Source: Endoryza sp044226045
GTDB lineage: Bacteria; Bacteroidota; Bacteroidia; Chitinophagales; Chitinophagaceae
NCBI GenBank assembly: GCA_044226045.1
Contig: JBGAHR010000017.1
Coordinates: 1-64,000, forward strand
DNA length: 64,000 nt
Reading direction: 5' to 3'
Shown here: one piece after another, positions 1 to 9,160 of the stretch
Numbering within the stretch: the first letter of the stretch is position 1
How the letters are laid out: every line of letters begins with the position of its first letter
The notes under the pieces: model-generated
The model's database searches: none
What the model saw: only the letters and a program-made list of their open reading frames with translations
Told to the model about the DNA's origin: nothing
Made by a program: the position numbers and the translations under genes

Positions 1-46
1 CCAACCAACGTGAAACGATAAACGCTAAACCATAAACGATATAATG
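1..46. repeat. GTGAAACGATAAAC word repeat (window edge copy)
   Basis: Degenerate copies of a 14-nt word (ACGTGAAACGATAA) run from about base 7 to 42, just downstream of the minus-strand gene ending at 58. The same word recurs near 18590, 34370, 35600, 47950, 48135 and 51310. The tract may continue beyond the window. Confidence 0.6.
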
Positions 47-57
47 CGGTCTGAGAT

Positions 58-531
58 TTATTGCCCTTCCAGCCGACTCACTTCTTCGCTGCTCAATCTC
101 AACAAAACAGCGATATTTTCCTTTCGGGGAGTGAACAGGAAGATAGCCACCATATGCGCACATCCCAATGCGAAGAACGCATAATTACCGGTAAGCAGAA
201 AGCAAACGAAGGCAAAGAGGCCCGGGCCCTCGAGCATTGCCCACCAAACCAGGCAAGCCTTTCGGTAGTCTGTCACTTTTTCCTCTGCGGTGCCGGAAGA
301 ATCTCTGGCGGCAAAGATTTTTTTCTTGAAGAGGTTAAAGCCCGCTACCACCATTCCCACAGATAAGAGGACAGCGACCACCTGCATCATGCGATCGTTA
401 GCGGCATCCAAAACTGCCGGAAATGAATTTGTTGCCACCAGCACCAGGCTCAGGGTGCCAAATAAAGAAAGTCCCATCAGCAGAACCCGATGTATCATTT
501 TCAGCGCGGTAAAATACCCGGTGGGCTTCAT
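58..531 (-). CDS. Small integral membrane protein of the oxidase accessory unit
   Basis: A 157-residue protein with about four hydrophobic segments (roughly residues 12-33, 47-64, 92-112 and 115-133) and no catalytic motif that I recognise. A charged loop of about 25 residues lies between the second and third segments. It is the last gene of the SCO-ctaM unit, starting 10 nt after the ctaM stop, so a role in assembly or maturation of cytochrome oxidase is plausible from position only. I do not recognise the family. Confidence 0.75.
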   Translation of the reverse strand: MKPTGYFTALKMIHRVLLMGLSLFGTLSLVLVATNSFPAVLDAANDRMMQVVAVLLSVGMVVAGFNLFKKKIFAARDSSGTAEEKVTDYRKACLVWWAMLEGPGLFAFVCFLLTGNYAFFALGCAHMVAIFLFTPRKENIAVLLRLSSEEVSRLEGQ

Positions 532-541
532 GCAAACTTGT

Positions 542-1084
542 TTAGGTGTAATAAGGGCTGATCAGCCAGTAAACGATCGGACCGGTTAGCGCCACATAAA
601 ACCAGATAGGCCAGGTGATCTTACCAAGCTTTTTGTGGCCGGGCCATTCGGCAATCAAACCTCTGTAGGCTGTAAAAAGAATGAAAGGAAGTATGATGGC
701 CGCCAGGAAAACGTGTGTGATCAGGACGATGTAGTATATATACTTCAATGCCCCCTCGCCTCCAAACCTGGTCTGAGCGGCAAAAAGATGATGACAGATA
801 TAAGAAACCAGGAATAGTATCGACAGGACCATGGCTGATATCATCATTCTCTTATGAAACCGGTATTGTCCCTTTTTTACCGCTACCAGCGCAATCACCA
901 ATAAAACGGCTACAATGGAATTAAGAACCGCATTCACCGTAGCGAATATATGCGGATCAAATCCCAGGCGGACATCCAGCTTAATTCTGTCGAGCGAAAC
1001 CACTACGGCGAAAACCACGAATGAAAAAACTCCTATCAGCCAGCGAGCCTGCCGGTCGTTTTTTTTCATAACAGCGTTCAACAT
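542..1084 (-). CDS. ctaM: DUF420 / CtaM-like cytochrome oxidase assembly protein
   Basis: A 180-residue protein with five predicted membrane helices. The pattern fits DUF420: an HKRMM segment, a YICHH motif, a long helix at ILITHVFLAAIILPF-type sequence, and a C-terminal KITWPIWFYVALTG segment. The Gram-positive DUF420 protein CtaM is known to be needed for haem A-containing terminal oxidases; the same role here is inferred from family and position. Its start codon lies 1 nt past the stop of the SCO gene, so the two are almost certainly translationally coupled. A second in-frame Met (residue 6) could also be the start. Confidence 0.85.
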   Translation of the reverse strand: MLNAVMKKNDRQARWLIGVFSFVVFAVVVSLDRIKLDVRLGFDPHIFATVNAVLNSIVAVLLVIALVAVKKGQYRFHKRMMISAMVLSILFLVSYICHHLFAAQTRFGGEGALKYIYYIVLITHVFLAAIILPFILFTAYRGLIAEWPGHKKLGKITWPIWFYVALTGPIVYWLISPYYT

Positions 1085-1085
1085 A

Positions 1086-1898
1086 TCAGACTTTTATTTT
1101 TTTTCGCTTCCCTAATACAAGCACCGAAAAAACGACAATGGCCGCGATCACTGCCAGGTAAATGGGCCAGATCCCTTTCAGCTGTTCGAAAACGACAGAA
1201 GGTTTCCTGCGATCCTTTTCGAGCGACAGGTAAACAATATCCTGCGACAGTTTCAGCACCTGATTGCTGTCAAGACCATTGTAATATCCTCTGACCACTC
1301 TGTCTTTATCCAACAACACAAACCTGGGTGAGTGATCGAACAGGGTATCATTACCGTTGCCATCGATGATTCCGAGTTTCATTTCATGAATTCCGAAATC
1401 ATATATCTTCTGCTTATCGCCGGTAAGCATCCACCACCGGTTATGATCCACACCGTATTTGTCTGCATATTTCTTCAGCACTTCCGGAGAATCTCTTTCG
1501 GGATCGATGCTGATGGAAATCAAATGGGCGATGGCCGTGTCGACAATTTTTTTCGGATCTTTTGACGACATCATATCCTGCAAACGCCGCATACTCTTCG
1601 TCATACCCGGGCAAATACTTGGGCAACGGGTAAAGAAAAAATCTACGACGAGGACTTTATCATGGATGTCACTTAGTGATACTTTTTCTCCGAGCTGGTT
1701 GGTAAGGGTAATATCGGCTACCTGGTGCCAGATGGTATCGGTTATTCTTTTGCCATCAACAATTTTATCGATGGTTGAATCAGCATAGTAGCGGCGGGGC
1801 ATCGAAACCGCATCATCACTGTATCCTTTCACCAGCAGGTAACTGATCACCGGCAATAAAACCACCAGTCCCAATGCCAGAATTGCTTTCTTATTCAA
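1086..1898 (-). CDS. SCO1/SenC/PrrC family copper chaperone, membrane-anchored
   Basis: SCO proteins deliver copper to the CuA site of oxidase subunit II or reduce its cysteines. This 270-residue protein has an N-terminal membrane helix (about residues 5-24), a thioredoxin-like domain with the copper motif CPSIC (C92, C96), a downstream DHSP histidine near residue 190 as third ligand, and a second helix near the C terminus (about 243-262). The C-terminal anchor is unusual for SCO proteins but recurs, as far as I recall, in Bacteroidota. The initiator is TTG; no ATG precedes residue 33 and the TTG start gives an intact anchor helix. A good -7 element lies 18-25 nt upstream, so the gene opens its own transcript. 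Confidence 0.9.
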   Translation of the reverse strand: MNKKAILALGLVVLLPVISYLLVKGYSDDAVSMPRRYYADSTIDKIVDGKRITDTIWHQVADITLTNQLGEKVSLSDIHDKVLVVDFFFTRCPSICPGMTKSMRRLQDMMSSKDPKKIVDTAIAHLISISIDPERDSPEVLKKYADKYGVDHNRWWMLTGDKQKIYDFGIHEMKLGIIDGNGNDTLFDHSPRFVLLDKDRVVRGYYNGLDSNQVLKLSQDIVYLSLEKDRRKPSVVFEQLKGIWPIYLAVIAAIVVFSVLVLGKRKKIKV

Positions 1899-1915
1899 GC
1901 GTCAAAATTTGGCCA

Positions 1916-1923
1916 CAAAGGTA
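1916..1923 (-). promoter_or_regulatory. -7 element TACCTTTG for the SCO-ctaM unit
   Basis: Read on the minus strand this is TACCTTTG, an exact match to the Bacteroidota -7 consensus TAnnTTTG, 17 nt from the TTG start of the SCO gene. A TTTG (1938-1941) lies 14 nt further upstream, shorter than the usual 17-20 nt, so the -33 assignment is uncertain. The predicted 5' leader is about 10 nt. Confidence 0.6.
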
Positions 1924-1989
1924 CACACGCGCCGTCTCAAACGGCCGGTTTTTTTTGATAGCGGGGTGGTTTGGTTGGGATTATTTAAC

Positions 1990-2012
1990 AAAAAATCCCG
2001 CCGGAGCGGGAT
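1990..2012 (-). terminator. Rho-independent terminator of the act-cox operon
   Basis: On the minus strand a 7-bp stem ATCCCGC/GCGGGAT with a 4-nt loop is followed by six T residues. It lies 30 nt past the stop of the subunit IV gene and separates the respiratory operon from the SCO-ctaM unit. Confidence 0.8.
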
Positions 2013-2041
2013 TGAATATTTAACCTGATAAGTTTACGCTA

Positions 2042-2533
2042 TTAATGGACTGCTCCCGGCTTCTCGCCATGCTCTTCTCCATGCCCACCGTGTTCATCGG
2101 CCGGCTTCTGGTTAGTGGGCTTTACCGTTGTTTGCTCTTTGTGGTGACGATCGTAGTCATTGCGGAGGTTCTTATAAGAATGACCATCCCACAGGAAAGC
2201 TGTAATAAACCAGATAAAAAGCAACAGCGGAACGATAATCGTCATGATCATGTTACGGAGCTCATCGCCCAGGTGCATGAAAATGGAAACGATATAAAAC
2301 GCTTTCGCCAGGGAAAGGATAACAATAACTCCTTTCATGAACATGATCAGTCCCGGACTGCCTTCGTGACCCTGTGCGTTGTGGATCTTGTAGATCGTAA
2401 AACCGAGTGCCAGTTCTATAATAGTGATCACACTCAGGATCAGTGTTGTTTTCAGGATCTTCCGTACGGTTGCTTTCGAGTCGCTATGATCCGCGGTGAA
2501 AGTGATTTCAGGTGAAATAGGTTGATGAGACAT
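2042..2533 (-). CDS. Cytochrome c oxidase subunit IV (prokaryotic COX4 type)
   Basis: A 163-residue protein with three membrane helices (about residues 30-48, 65-85 and 97-115) between a short hydrophilic N terminus and a His-rich C-terminal tail (HGGHGEEHGE-like, about residues 148-163). The arrangement matches the small subunit IV family found last in Bacteroidota oxidase operons; it carries no redox centre. It starts 33 nt after the subunit III stop. The terminal His cluster could bind metal, but that is speculation. Confidence 0.85.
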   Translation of the reverse strand: MSHQPISPEITFTADHSDSKATVRKILKTTLILSVITIIELALGFTIYKIHNAQGHEGSPGLIMFMKGVIVILSLAKAFYIVSIFMHLGDELRNMIMTIIVPLLLFIWFITAFLWDGHSYKNLRNDYDRHHKEQTTVKPTNQKPADEHGGHGEEHGEKPGAVH

Positions 2534-2566
2534 ATAATTCTGAATAAGATGGTTTTCAATAAAGGT

Positions 2567-3259
2567 TTACAACAGGTAAAAGCAAAGGAATACGAATACC
2601 CATACCAGGTCTACGAAGTGCCAGTACAAACCTGCTTTCTCGATCATCAGGTAATGACCCTTGCGATCGAAAACACCCTGAAGCGTCATGATCAGCATGA
2701 TGATATTGATCACCACTCCCGAGAATACGTGGAAACCATGGAAGCCGGTAATGGTGAAGAAGAAGTTCGAGAAGTTGGTAGAGGGTACAGAGCCATCTGC
2801 GTTGAGGAAATGACTGCCGGCATATACCGGAATCTTACCCCACCAGGCACCTGCATGATAAAGGTGCGTCCACTCCCATGCCTGGCAACCCAGGAAAGCC
2901 AGGCCGCCGATGATAGTCCACAATAACCATTTCACCACACCTTTGCGGTTCATGTTATGTCCCTCGTGAACGGCGAGTACCATGGTTACCGAGCTTACGA
3001 TCAGGATGAAGGTCATCAAGCTCACGAATACCAGTGGCGCTCCTTCGGGAATGAAGGGGGCAGACTGGAATACATGGTTGGGGTCGGGCCATCCGTTGCT
3101 ACTCATTCTCACGGTTCCGTAAGCGATCAGGAAGGCTCCGAAAGTGAAGGCATCACTCATAAGGAAATACCACATCATCAGTTTTCCATACTCCACATTG
3201 AAAGGGCTTTTCCCTCCATTCCACCATTTGGTATTTACCGGTACAGCTGCTTGTGACAT
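2567..3259 (-). CDS. Cytochrome c oxidase subunit III, first copy
   Basis: A 230-residue heme-copper oxidase subunit III with about five helices. Recognisable are the KLMMWYFLMSDAFTF segment of the first helix, a WEWTHLY motif and a C-terminal YWHFVDLVWVFVF helix, the subunit III signature. Subunit III supports stable proton uptake around subunit I and contains no metal. It is followed in the operon by subunit IV and preceded by a second, shorter subunit III gene, the usual split arrangement in this phylum. Confidence 0.92.
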   Translation of the reverse strand: MSQAAVPVNTKWWNGGKSPFNVEYGKLMMWYFLMSDAFTFGAFLIAYGTVRMSSNGWPDPNHVFQSAPFIPEGAPLVFVSLMTFILIVSSVTMVLAVHEGHNMNRKGVVKWLLWTIIGGLAFLGCQAWEWTHLYHAGAWWGKIPVYAGSHFLNADGSVPSTNFSNFFFTITGFHGFHVFSGVVINIIMLIMTLQGVFDRKGHYLMIEKAGLYWHFVDLVWVFVFLCFYLL

Positions 3260-3297
3260 GTTGTTATTTTAACGGTTCTGATTTAAATATGTCGTTC

Positions 3298-3864
3298 TCA
3301 AATCTTGATCAAAAAGAATATAAACAGGTAAACCCATAACAGGTCTACAAAATGCCAGTACGTGCTGGCCACTTCAATGGGTACGGAGTTGTAACTCCTT
3401 GTACGCGTGCTGAAGGCTTTCAAAAACATCACCAGAAGGGCAATCACACCACCCAGTACGTGCAGCACGTGCAGGCCGAAAATGATATACAGAAACTGAC
3501 CCGGGCCCGAACCTTCCATCTTTATTCCGGATTGGAAAAGCTGGGAAAAAGCCAGGATCTGCAAAATAATAAAGGCCAGTCCAAGAGCGGCTGTTACAGT
3601 GATCAGTGTGCGGTACTGTTTCATGTTCCGTTCGCGAAAAGCTTTCACGGACATCTGTACACTCAAACTGCTGATCAGCATAACCGCTGTTGATACGTAA
3701 AAGAGCTTCGGTAAAGTAATCTCCTGCCATCCAGGTAAACTACTCTTTACGATGTAGGCGCTGGTTAATCCGGCAAACATCATAATAATACTCGCAATGG
3801 CTACCCAAAGGGTAAACTTGTGCGGATGTATTTTTTTTCTTTGTGTACTCACGGTATCGGTCAT
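3298..3864 (-). CDS. Cytochrome c oxidase subunit III, second copy
   Basis: A 188-residue paralogue of the neighbouring subunit III with the same C-terminal signature (YWHFVDLLWVYLF) and five helices, but a shorter loop region. I chose the ATG at 3864; a GTG sits directly before it. Carrying two subunit III-type genes in tandem is typical of caa3-type clusters in Bacteroidota, where one may take the place of the fused III domain found in other phyla. Confidence 0.9.
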   Translation of the reverse strand: MTDTVSTQRKKIHPHKFTLWVAIASIIMMFAGLTSAYIVKSSLPGWQEITLPKLFYVSTAVMLISSLSVQMSVKAFRERNMKQYRTLITVTAALGLAFIILQILAFSQLFQSGIKMEGSGPGQFLYIIFGLHVLHVLGGVIALLVMFLKAFSTRTRSYNSVPIEVASTYWHFVDLLWVYLFIFFLIKI

Positions 3865-3885
3865 CACTTTATTAAAGTTTTTTCT

Positions 3886-4788
3886 TTACCAGTTTTTGTC
3901 TGCCAACAGTGCCAGCAGCACAATCGGCAGGTAGAAATAGCTGCTGAACATCACTCTTCGCGCCGCTTTCTTCTCCATTTCCCGGAACAACCGAACGCAC
4001 TGCCAAACCATGAAGAGGTTTGCGACCAGCACGATCCAGAAGCTGACCTGTCCGCTCATTCCCACCAGGTAGGGTAATACCCCCACCGGAATCAAAATCA
4101 GTGAATAGATCACCGATTGACTGGCTGAGTACTTGGTTGGTCCCTGCACAGATGGCAGCAGTTTGAATCCTGCTTTGGAATAGTCTCCATGAGCCACCCA
4201 GGCAATTGCCCAGAAATGCGGAAACTGCCAGAAAAACTGGATGGCGAACAAAACCCAACCTCCCAATCCCAGGTCATCATTTCCGGCTGCCCATCCAATT
4301 AAGCAAGGCAAGGCTCCCGGTACACCGCCCAACAGTACTGAAATCGAACTCACTTTTTTCAGGGGCGTATACATGTAAGCGTAAATGAACCAGCTTACCA
4401 ATGACAACACGGCCGACAGTTGATTGAAGTAATGCCACATGATCAGCAATCCGGCGGCCAGCATCACAATTGCTGCAGTCCATGCCTCCTGTACGCTCAT
4501 TCTACCCGAAGGTAATGGGCGACTGGCGGTTCTCCCCATCAGCGCATCTGTATCTTTCTCTGCAATTTCATTCACCGCATTGGCACTTCCGGTAATCAGG
4601 TAGCCTCCTGCAAACAGCAGGATGATCATGCTCCAGTTATATTCTACAATCTTTGGCGCCAACAGGTAACTGATAACGGCTGAAAATGCCACCATGAAGC
4701 TCAGGCTGAATTTTGTCAACAACCTGTAATCTTTCAGTTTTCCTGTTATTGTAAAAGAACTTCTTTGCTTCACGGTTTCCTTACTCAT
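3886..4788 (-). CDS. cyoE: Protoheme IX farnesyltransferase (haem O synthase)
   Basis: This membrane prenyltransferase adds a farnesyl group to haem B to give haem O, the precursor of the haem A used by subunit I. The 300-residue protein has about eight to nine helices, the Asp-rich prenyltransferase motif in the second loop (NEIAEKDTDALMGRT region, about residues 73-87), and the second conserved loop with HFWAIAW followed by DYSKAGFKLLP. Position between subunits I and III fits. No haem A synthase (ctaA) gene is seen in the window, so the last step must be encoded elsewhere. Confidence 0.93.
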   Translation of the reverse strand: MSKETVKQRSSFTITGKLKDYRLLTKFSLSFMVAFSAVISYLLAPKIVEYNWSMIILLFAGGYLITGSANAVNEIAEKDTDALMGRTASRPLPSGRMSVQEAWTAAIVMLAAGLLIMWHYFNQLSAVLSLVSWFIYAYMYTPLKKVSSISVLLGGVPGALPCLIGWAAGNDDLGLGGWVLFAIQFFWQFPHFWAIAWVAHGDYSKAGFKLLPSVQGPTKYSASQSVIYSLILIPVGVLPYLVGMSGQVSFWIVLVANLFMVWQCVRLFREMEKKAARRVMFSSYFYLPIVLLALLADKNW

Positions 4789-4851
4789 TATCTTTTGCTT
4801 TTAGCTCTTGTTCCCACCCTTGCGGTGAAAAGCCAAAAGCTGGTTGATCCA

Positions 4852-6669
4852 TTAGTGACTGGATTCATTAGGACCAATCGGTTCAGTCTGGGGGATGAAT
4901 TCCCTTCCATCTTTACCGTAGTCGTATGCCCAGCGATGAACTTCCGGAATTTCTCCGGGCCAGTTACCGTGACCAGGACGAATGGGGGTAGTCCATTCGA
5001 GGGTATTGGCACCCCATGGGTTCTGGCTCAGTACTTTTCTTCCTTTCCAGATGCTGTAGAAGAAATTGAACACAAACAGGATCTGAACAGCGAACACGAT
5101 CATTGCCACAGTAGAGATGAACCTGTTGAGTTCGGCGAACTGCTTGAATGATTCCCAGCTTGTGTAATCGAAGTAACGACGAGGCATACCCGCCAATCCT
5201 TCGTAGTGCATCGGCCAGAAGATCAGGTAAGCGCCTACCAGCGTAACCCAGAAATGGATATACGCGAGGGTATTGTTCATATATCGTCCGTACATCTTCG
5301 GATACCAGTGGTAAATACCGGCGAACATGCCGAAGAAGGCGCTCACACCCATTACGATGTGGAAGTGCGCGATTACGAAATAAGTGTCATGAAGGTGCAG
5401 GTCGAGCGTGGAGTTACCCAGCCAGATACCTGTTAAACCACCGGAGATGAACAGGCTCACGAAACCAAGAGCGAACATCATGCCCGGCGTAAACCGGATA
5501 TTGGCGCGCCAGATGGTGGTCAGCCAGTTGAATACTTTGATGGCGGATGGTACCGCAATCAGCAGGGTGAGCAGTACGAATACGGAACCAAGGAATGGGT
5601 TCAAGCCGGTAACGAACATGTGGTGAGCCCAAACGAGGAAGGCCAGGATGGTGATGGCAAACAAAGAAGCCACCATGGCCATATATCCGAAAATCGGCTT
5701 GCGGGAGTTTACAGACAAGATCTCTGAAGCCATACCCATGGCAGGCAACAAGATGATGTATACTTCGGGGTGACCGAGGAACCAGAACAGGTGCTGGAAC
5801 AGGATGGCATTACCACCTTCGTTCGGAAGTGCCTGGCCGGCTACATAAATATCAGACAGGTAGAAGCTGGTTCCTGCATGGCGATCGAATAACAGCAGGA
5901 TGAAACCAGACAGCAGTACCGGGAAGGAAAGTACGCCGAGAACAGCTGTGAAGAACAGCGCCCAGATCGTCAGCGGCAGGCGTGTCATGCTCATGCCCTT
6001 GGTACGCAGGTTCAGTACAGTTGAAATATAGTTCAAACCACCCAGCAGTGAAGACACCACAAACAGTGCCATTGCCGTGATCCAGAGATCCATCCCCACT
6101 TTGGAGCCTGGTGAAGCTTCACCCAGGGCGCTCAATGGAGGGTAGGCAGTCCAGCCACCACTGAAAGGTCCGGTTTGTACGAAGAGAGAAGAAAGCATCA
6201 CGATACTGGCGATGAAGAAGAACCAGTATGAAAGCATGTTCAGGAACGGAGAGGCCATGTCGCGGGCGCCAATCTGAAGAGGGATCAGGAAGTTGGCAAA
6301 GGTACCGCTTAAGCCACCGGTCAATACGAAGAACACCAGTACGGTTCCGTGCATGGTAACCAGTGCGTAGTAATTCTCTGCAGAAATACGACCTCCTTTA
6401 GCCCAACGGCCGAGGATGTCTTCCAGCCAGGGAAAGGATTGATCGGGATAACCCAGTTGCAAACGGAAAAGCACCGACATCAGGCCACCGATCAGGGCCC
6501 AGGCCATACCTGAAATCAGGAACTGCTTGGCGATCGTTTTGTGATCCTGGCTGAAAACGTATTTGGTAATAAACGTTTCTTTATGATGATGCACATGGTG
6601 CTCATCATGGTGCACTTCATGAGTGGTAGCTACCTCTGGATGACCGTGCAATGCTGCTTCGTTGCTCAT
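4852..6669 (-). CDS. coxA: Cytochrome c oxidase subunit I
   Basis: The catalytic subunit, 605 residues with twelve core helices, holding the low-spin haem and the haem-CuB site. Seen are the first haem ligand region (VTMHGTVLVFF), the CuB motif GHPEVYIILLP with the cross-linked Tyr, the VWAHHMF pair of CuB histidines, and the HDTYFVIAHFHIVMG motif that ligates both haems. Glu in GHPEV points to an A1-type heme-copper oxidase. The N terminus carries a His-rich stretch (about residues 8-30, HH and HEV repeats), which is unusual and may bind metal. It follows subunit II after 52 nt. Confidence 0.96.
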   Translation of the reverse strand: MSNEAALHGHPEVATTHEVHHDEHHVHHHKETFITKYVFSQDHKTIAKQFLISGMAWALIGGLMSVLFRLQLGYPDQSFPWLEDILGRWAKGGRISAENYYALVTMHGTVLVFFVLTGGLSGTFANFLIPLQIGARDMASPFLNMLSYWFFFIASIVMLSSLFVQTGPFSGGWTAYPPLSALGEASPGSKVGMDLWITAMALFVVSSLLGGLNYISTVLNLRTKGMSMTRLPLTIWALFFTAVLGVLSFPVLLSGFILLLFDRHAGTSFYLSDIYVAGQALPNEGGNAILFQHLFWFLGHPEVYIILLPAMGMASEILSVNSRKPIFGYMAMVASLFAITILAFLVWAHHMFVTGLNPFLGSVFVLLTLLIAVPSAIKVFNWLTTIWRANIRFTPGMMFALGFVSLFISGGLTGIWLGNSTLDLHLHDTYFVIAHFHIVMGVSAFFGMFAGIYHWYPKMYGRYMNNTLAYIHFWVTLVGAYLIFWPMHYEGLAGMPRRYFDYTSWESFKQFAELNRFISTVAMIVFAVQILFVFNFFYSIWKGRKVLSQNPWGANTLEWTTPIRPGHGNWPGEIPEVHRWAYDYGKDGREFIPQTEPIGPNESSH

Positions 6670-6721
6670 GATACTACTATTTTTTTATGTCGGGATATGC
6701 TCCCTAATTAATATAACCTTA

Positions 6722-7801
6722 TTACGATTTGGTAGACGGCATGGCTGTGGCCACTGCTGTTTTCTTGGCTGAAGTGCTGTCCGCCGCTGGTTTTACAGCC
6801 GGTTGCTCAGCTTCAGGGAATACACTGGAATACGCCGATTTCTGTGACGCTTTCCAGATGATGTAATCTTCCTTGGACACCACTTTGATGATCCCTTTCA
6901 TGGAATAGTGGCTGTTACCGCACATCTGGTCGCAGGATATTTCGTAATCGTAATCCGGGTTATTCCTCATTTTCTTCATCTCATCAGTTGTGTATTTCGG
7001 TGTAAACCACATGGTAGTTGGTGTACCCGGAACAGCATCCATCTTCAAACGGAAGGCAGACAGACCCACATCATGGATCACATCTCTCGATCCAATGATC
7101 AGTTTTACAGGTTGTCCTACCGGAATGACCATGGTTTGCTGTACAACAATATCATCTTTGGCAGCAGGATCGTCCCACAGCAATCCCAGGGGATTGTTGT
7201 TCTCGTCGCTGATATTTTTGAAATATTTTTTACCAAACGTGTTGTCCTTTCCTTTATAACGAAAAATCCAGCCAAACTGTTTTCCGGTTACTTCCACTTC
7301 CAGTGAATCTTTGGGCGCTTCGCCGGTGATCTGGAACCAGTAGTACAAACCGAAGCCCACCAGGATACATAATGTAACAGCCGGTACGGTTGTCCAGAGT
7401 ACTTCGAGTTTGTTGTTATGCGGATAGTAGAAAGCTTTTTTACCTTCCTTATACTGGTATTTATAAGCAAATACAAACAACAGGATCTGTGTGATAAAGA
7501 ACACGATTCCTGTAATAGCGAGCGTGATCCACAACATGATGTCGATCTTCTCTCCATGCTCGGAAGCGGAAGGTACGGGGAGCAGTGTTTTGTGATAGAG
7601 GAGCTTGTTGCACCACCACACTCCCACGAGTCCCAACACGAGGAAAACGACCATCAGGAATGCATTCACACGGTTGCTTTGCTCAAACGCTTTTTTCTCG
7701 CCTTTCAGCACCGATACATATTCGCTGGCTTTGGCAATCTGGAAGGTTATGAGAAACCCGAGAGCCAGGATCGCGACCAGAAAAATTGCAGATGTTGCCA
7801 T
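6722..7801 (-). CDS. coxB: Cytochrome c oxidase subunit II (CuA)
   Basis: Subunit II accepts electrons into the binuclear CuA centre. The 359-residue protein has an extra N-terminal helix (about residues 2-20) in addition to the usual hairpin of two helices (about 48-66 and 88-111). The periplasmic cupredoxin domain carries the CuA ligands: an HDVG histidine, then CDQMCGNSHYSM (two Cys, His, Met). There is no fused cytochrome c domain, so electrons probably come straight from the Alternative Complex III encoded upstream or from a separate cytochrome. The C-terminal 25 residues are an Ala/Lys/Pro-rich tail. Confidence 0.95.
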   Translation of the reverse strand: MATSAIFLVAILALGFLITFQIAKASEYVSVLKGEKKAFEQSNRVNAFLMVVFLVLGLVGVWWCNKLLYHKTLLPVPSASEHGEKIDIMLWITLAITGIVFFITQILLFVFAYKYQYKEGKKAFYYPHNNKLEVLWTTVPAVTLCILVGFGLYYWFQITGEAPKDSLEVEVTGKQFGWIFRYKGKDNTFGKKYFKNISDENNNPLGLLWDDPAAKDDIVVQQTMVIPVGQPVKLIIGSRDVIHDVGLSAFRLKMDAVPGTPTTMWFTPKYTTDEMKKMRNNPDYDYEISCDQMCGNSHYSMKGIIKVVSKEDYIIWKASQKSAYSSVFPEAEQPAVKPAADSTSAKKTAVATAMPSTKS

Positions 7802-7864
7802 GTTTATTTCAATATTTTATTGAGCCAATATCAGGTTATGTTGTCTTCTGTTCCTATTGCACCA

Positions 7865-9133
7865 TTAAGTGTGGTGAATCAGACTTTCCTTGATGAAAGG
7901 GTGATTCTTTGAAATCATCGGATACTTCGCCAGGGCATTTCCCACGCTGTACATGATGAGTCCTACAAAGCCGGCAGCTACGCCGAAGTCGAGCCAACCG
8001 AGTTCCACATGTTCTTTCAGCACGCTGGCGAAGATCATCTGATAGAAATCGAGCCAGTGACCGAATATGATAACAATCGCCATGATGGTGATGGTTGTGT
8101 AATTTCTTTTAGAACCTCTTTTCATCAGGATCAGCAGCGGCGCCAGGAAGTTAATGATGAACATGAACCAGTACAGACCGCTGTAAGGACCGGTATAAAT
8201 GCTGTTGGCCACCCTTGACTTGAAGTATACTGTTTCTTCAGAGATGTTGGCATACCAGATCAGCATGTACTGGGAGAACCAGAGATAAGTCCAGAACACG
8301 GAAAACGCGAACATGAACTTACCGATATCATGCAGGTGTTCTTCATTGGTGAACTCGAGGTATCCTTTGTTTTTAAGATATACTACAAAGAGCGCGATGA
8401 GGGAGATGGCCGATACCCAGCTGCTGGCAAAAGTGTACCAGCTGTACATGGTGCTGTACCAGTGTGCATCGATGCTCATCAGCCACAACCAGGGAACTAC
8501 AGACATTACAGTCAAAGCGAACCAAACGATAAACAGCGCAGCCCAAACCGTATTCTTCCAGATGTATTTGCGGGAAGCTTCCTGATCGGCCGGCGGGTTG
8601 TTGTCGATCTCGCGGGAGAGCTGGCGCATCTTTCTTCCCAGCACGATCCATAAACCGATCGCGAGGGTAGTCCAGATGGCAAAGAATTTCACATTCAGGA
8701 ATCCGCTCTTTCCGCTCAGGATTTTGTCTTTCGCTACGGCAGCGGTATCTGTCCAATGATAAATATGCGTCATTTCAGGTCCGCCGAAAACAATCGCGAG
8801 CAGTACAACCAGTGCGATAACGCCCAGCGGAATAACCGCTACGGAGATCGCTTCCGGCACACGGCGGAAACTCATTTGCCAGCCGCCCCAGGCCAGCGTG
8901 GTAGCACAGATGAAGAACATGCTGCCATTGGCAATGAGCAGGAAGAAAATGCTATTATGGAGCAGGGAAGCCCAGAACCTTGTTTTGTGATGAATGATCT
9001 CTTCTGCTGTGCCATGACCACCGGTGCCATACACGAAAAAGCCCAACAGAATGGCGAGTACACCAACACCCATCAGGGCGAGTGACCAGGTCTTGTAGCG
9101 TTTTGGTACTTCAAAAAATTCTTTAATAGCCAT
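7865..9133 (-). CDS. actF: Alternative Complex III subunit ActF (NrfD-like, quinol side)
   Basis: ActF is one of the two large NrfD/PsrC-like membrane subunits of the quinol:cytochrome c/oxygen oxidoreductase. About ten helices are seen in 422 residues; the C-terminal part has the typical HWLDFYQMIFASV and HVELGWLDFGVAAGF segments. I chose the ATG at 9133, which begins MAIKEFF; the frame is open to a TTG at 9160 directly after the actE stop. The next gene is oxidase subunit II, which ties the two complexes together. Confidence 0.92.
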   Translation of the reverse strand: MAIKEFFEVPKRYKTWSLALMGVGVLAILLGFFVYGTGGHGTAEEIIHHKTRFWASLLHNSIFFLLIANGSMFFICATTLAWGGWQMSFRRVPEAISVAVIPLGVIALVVLLAIVFGGPEMTHIYHWTDTAAVAKDKILSGKSGFLNVKFFAIWTTLAIGLWIVLGRKMRQLSREIDNNPPADQEASRKYIWKNTVWAALFIVWFALTVMSVVPWLWLMSIDAHWYSTMYSWYTFASSWVSAISLIALFVVYLKNKGYLEFTNEEHLHDIGKFMFAFSVFWTYLWFSQYMLIWYANISEETVYFKSRVANSIYTGPYSGLYWFMFIINFLAPLLILMKRGSKRNYTTITIMAIVIIFGHWLDFYQMIFASVLKEHVELGWLDFGVAAGFVGLIMYSVGNALAKYPMISKNHPFIKESLIHHT

Positions 9134-9160
9134 TATCTTCAGTTTAATAAGATTCGTCAA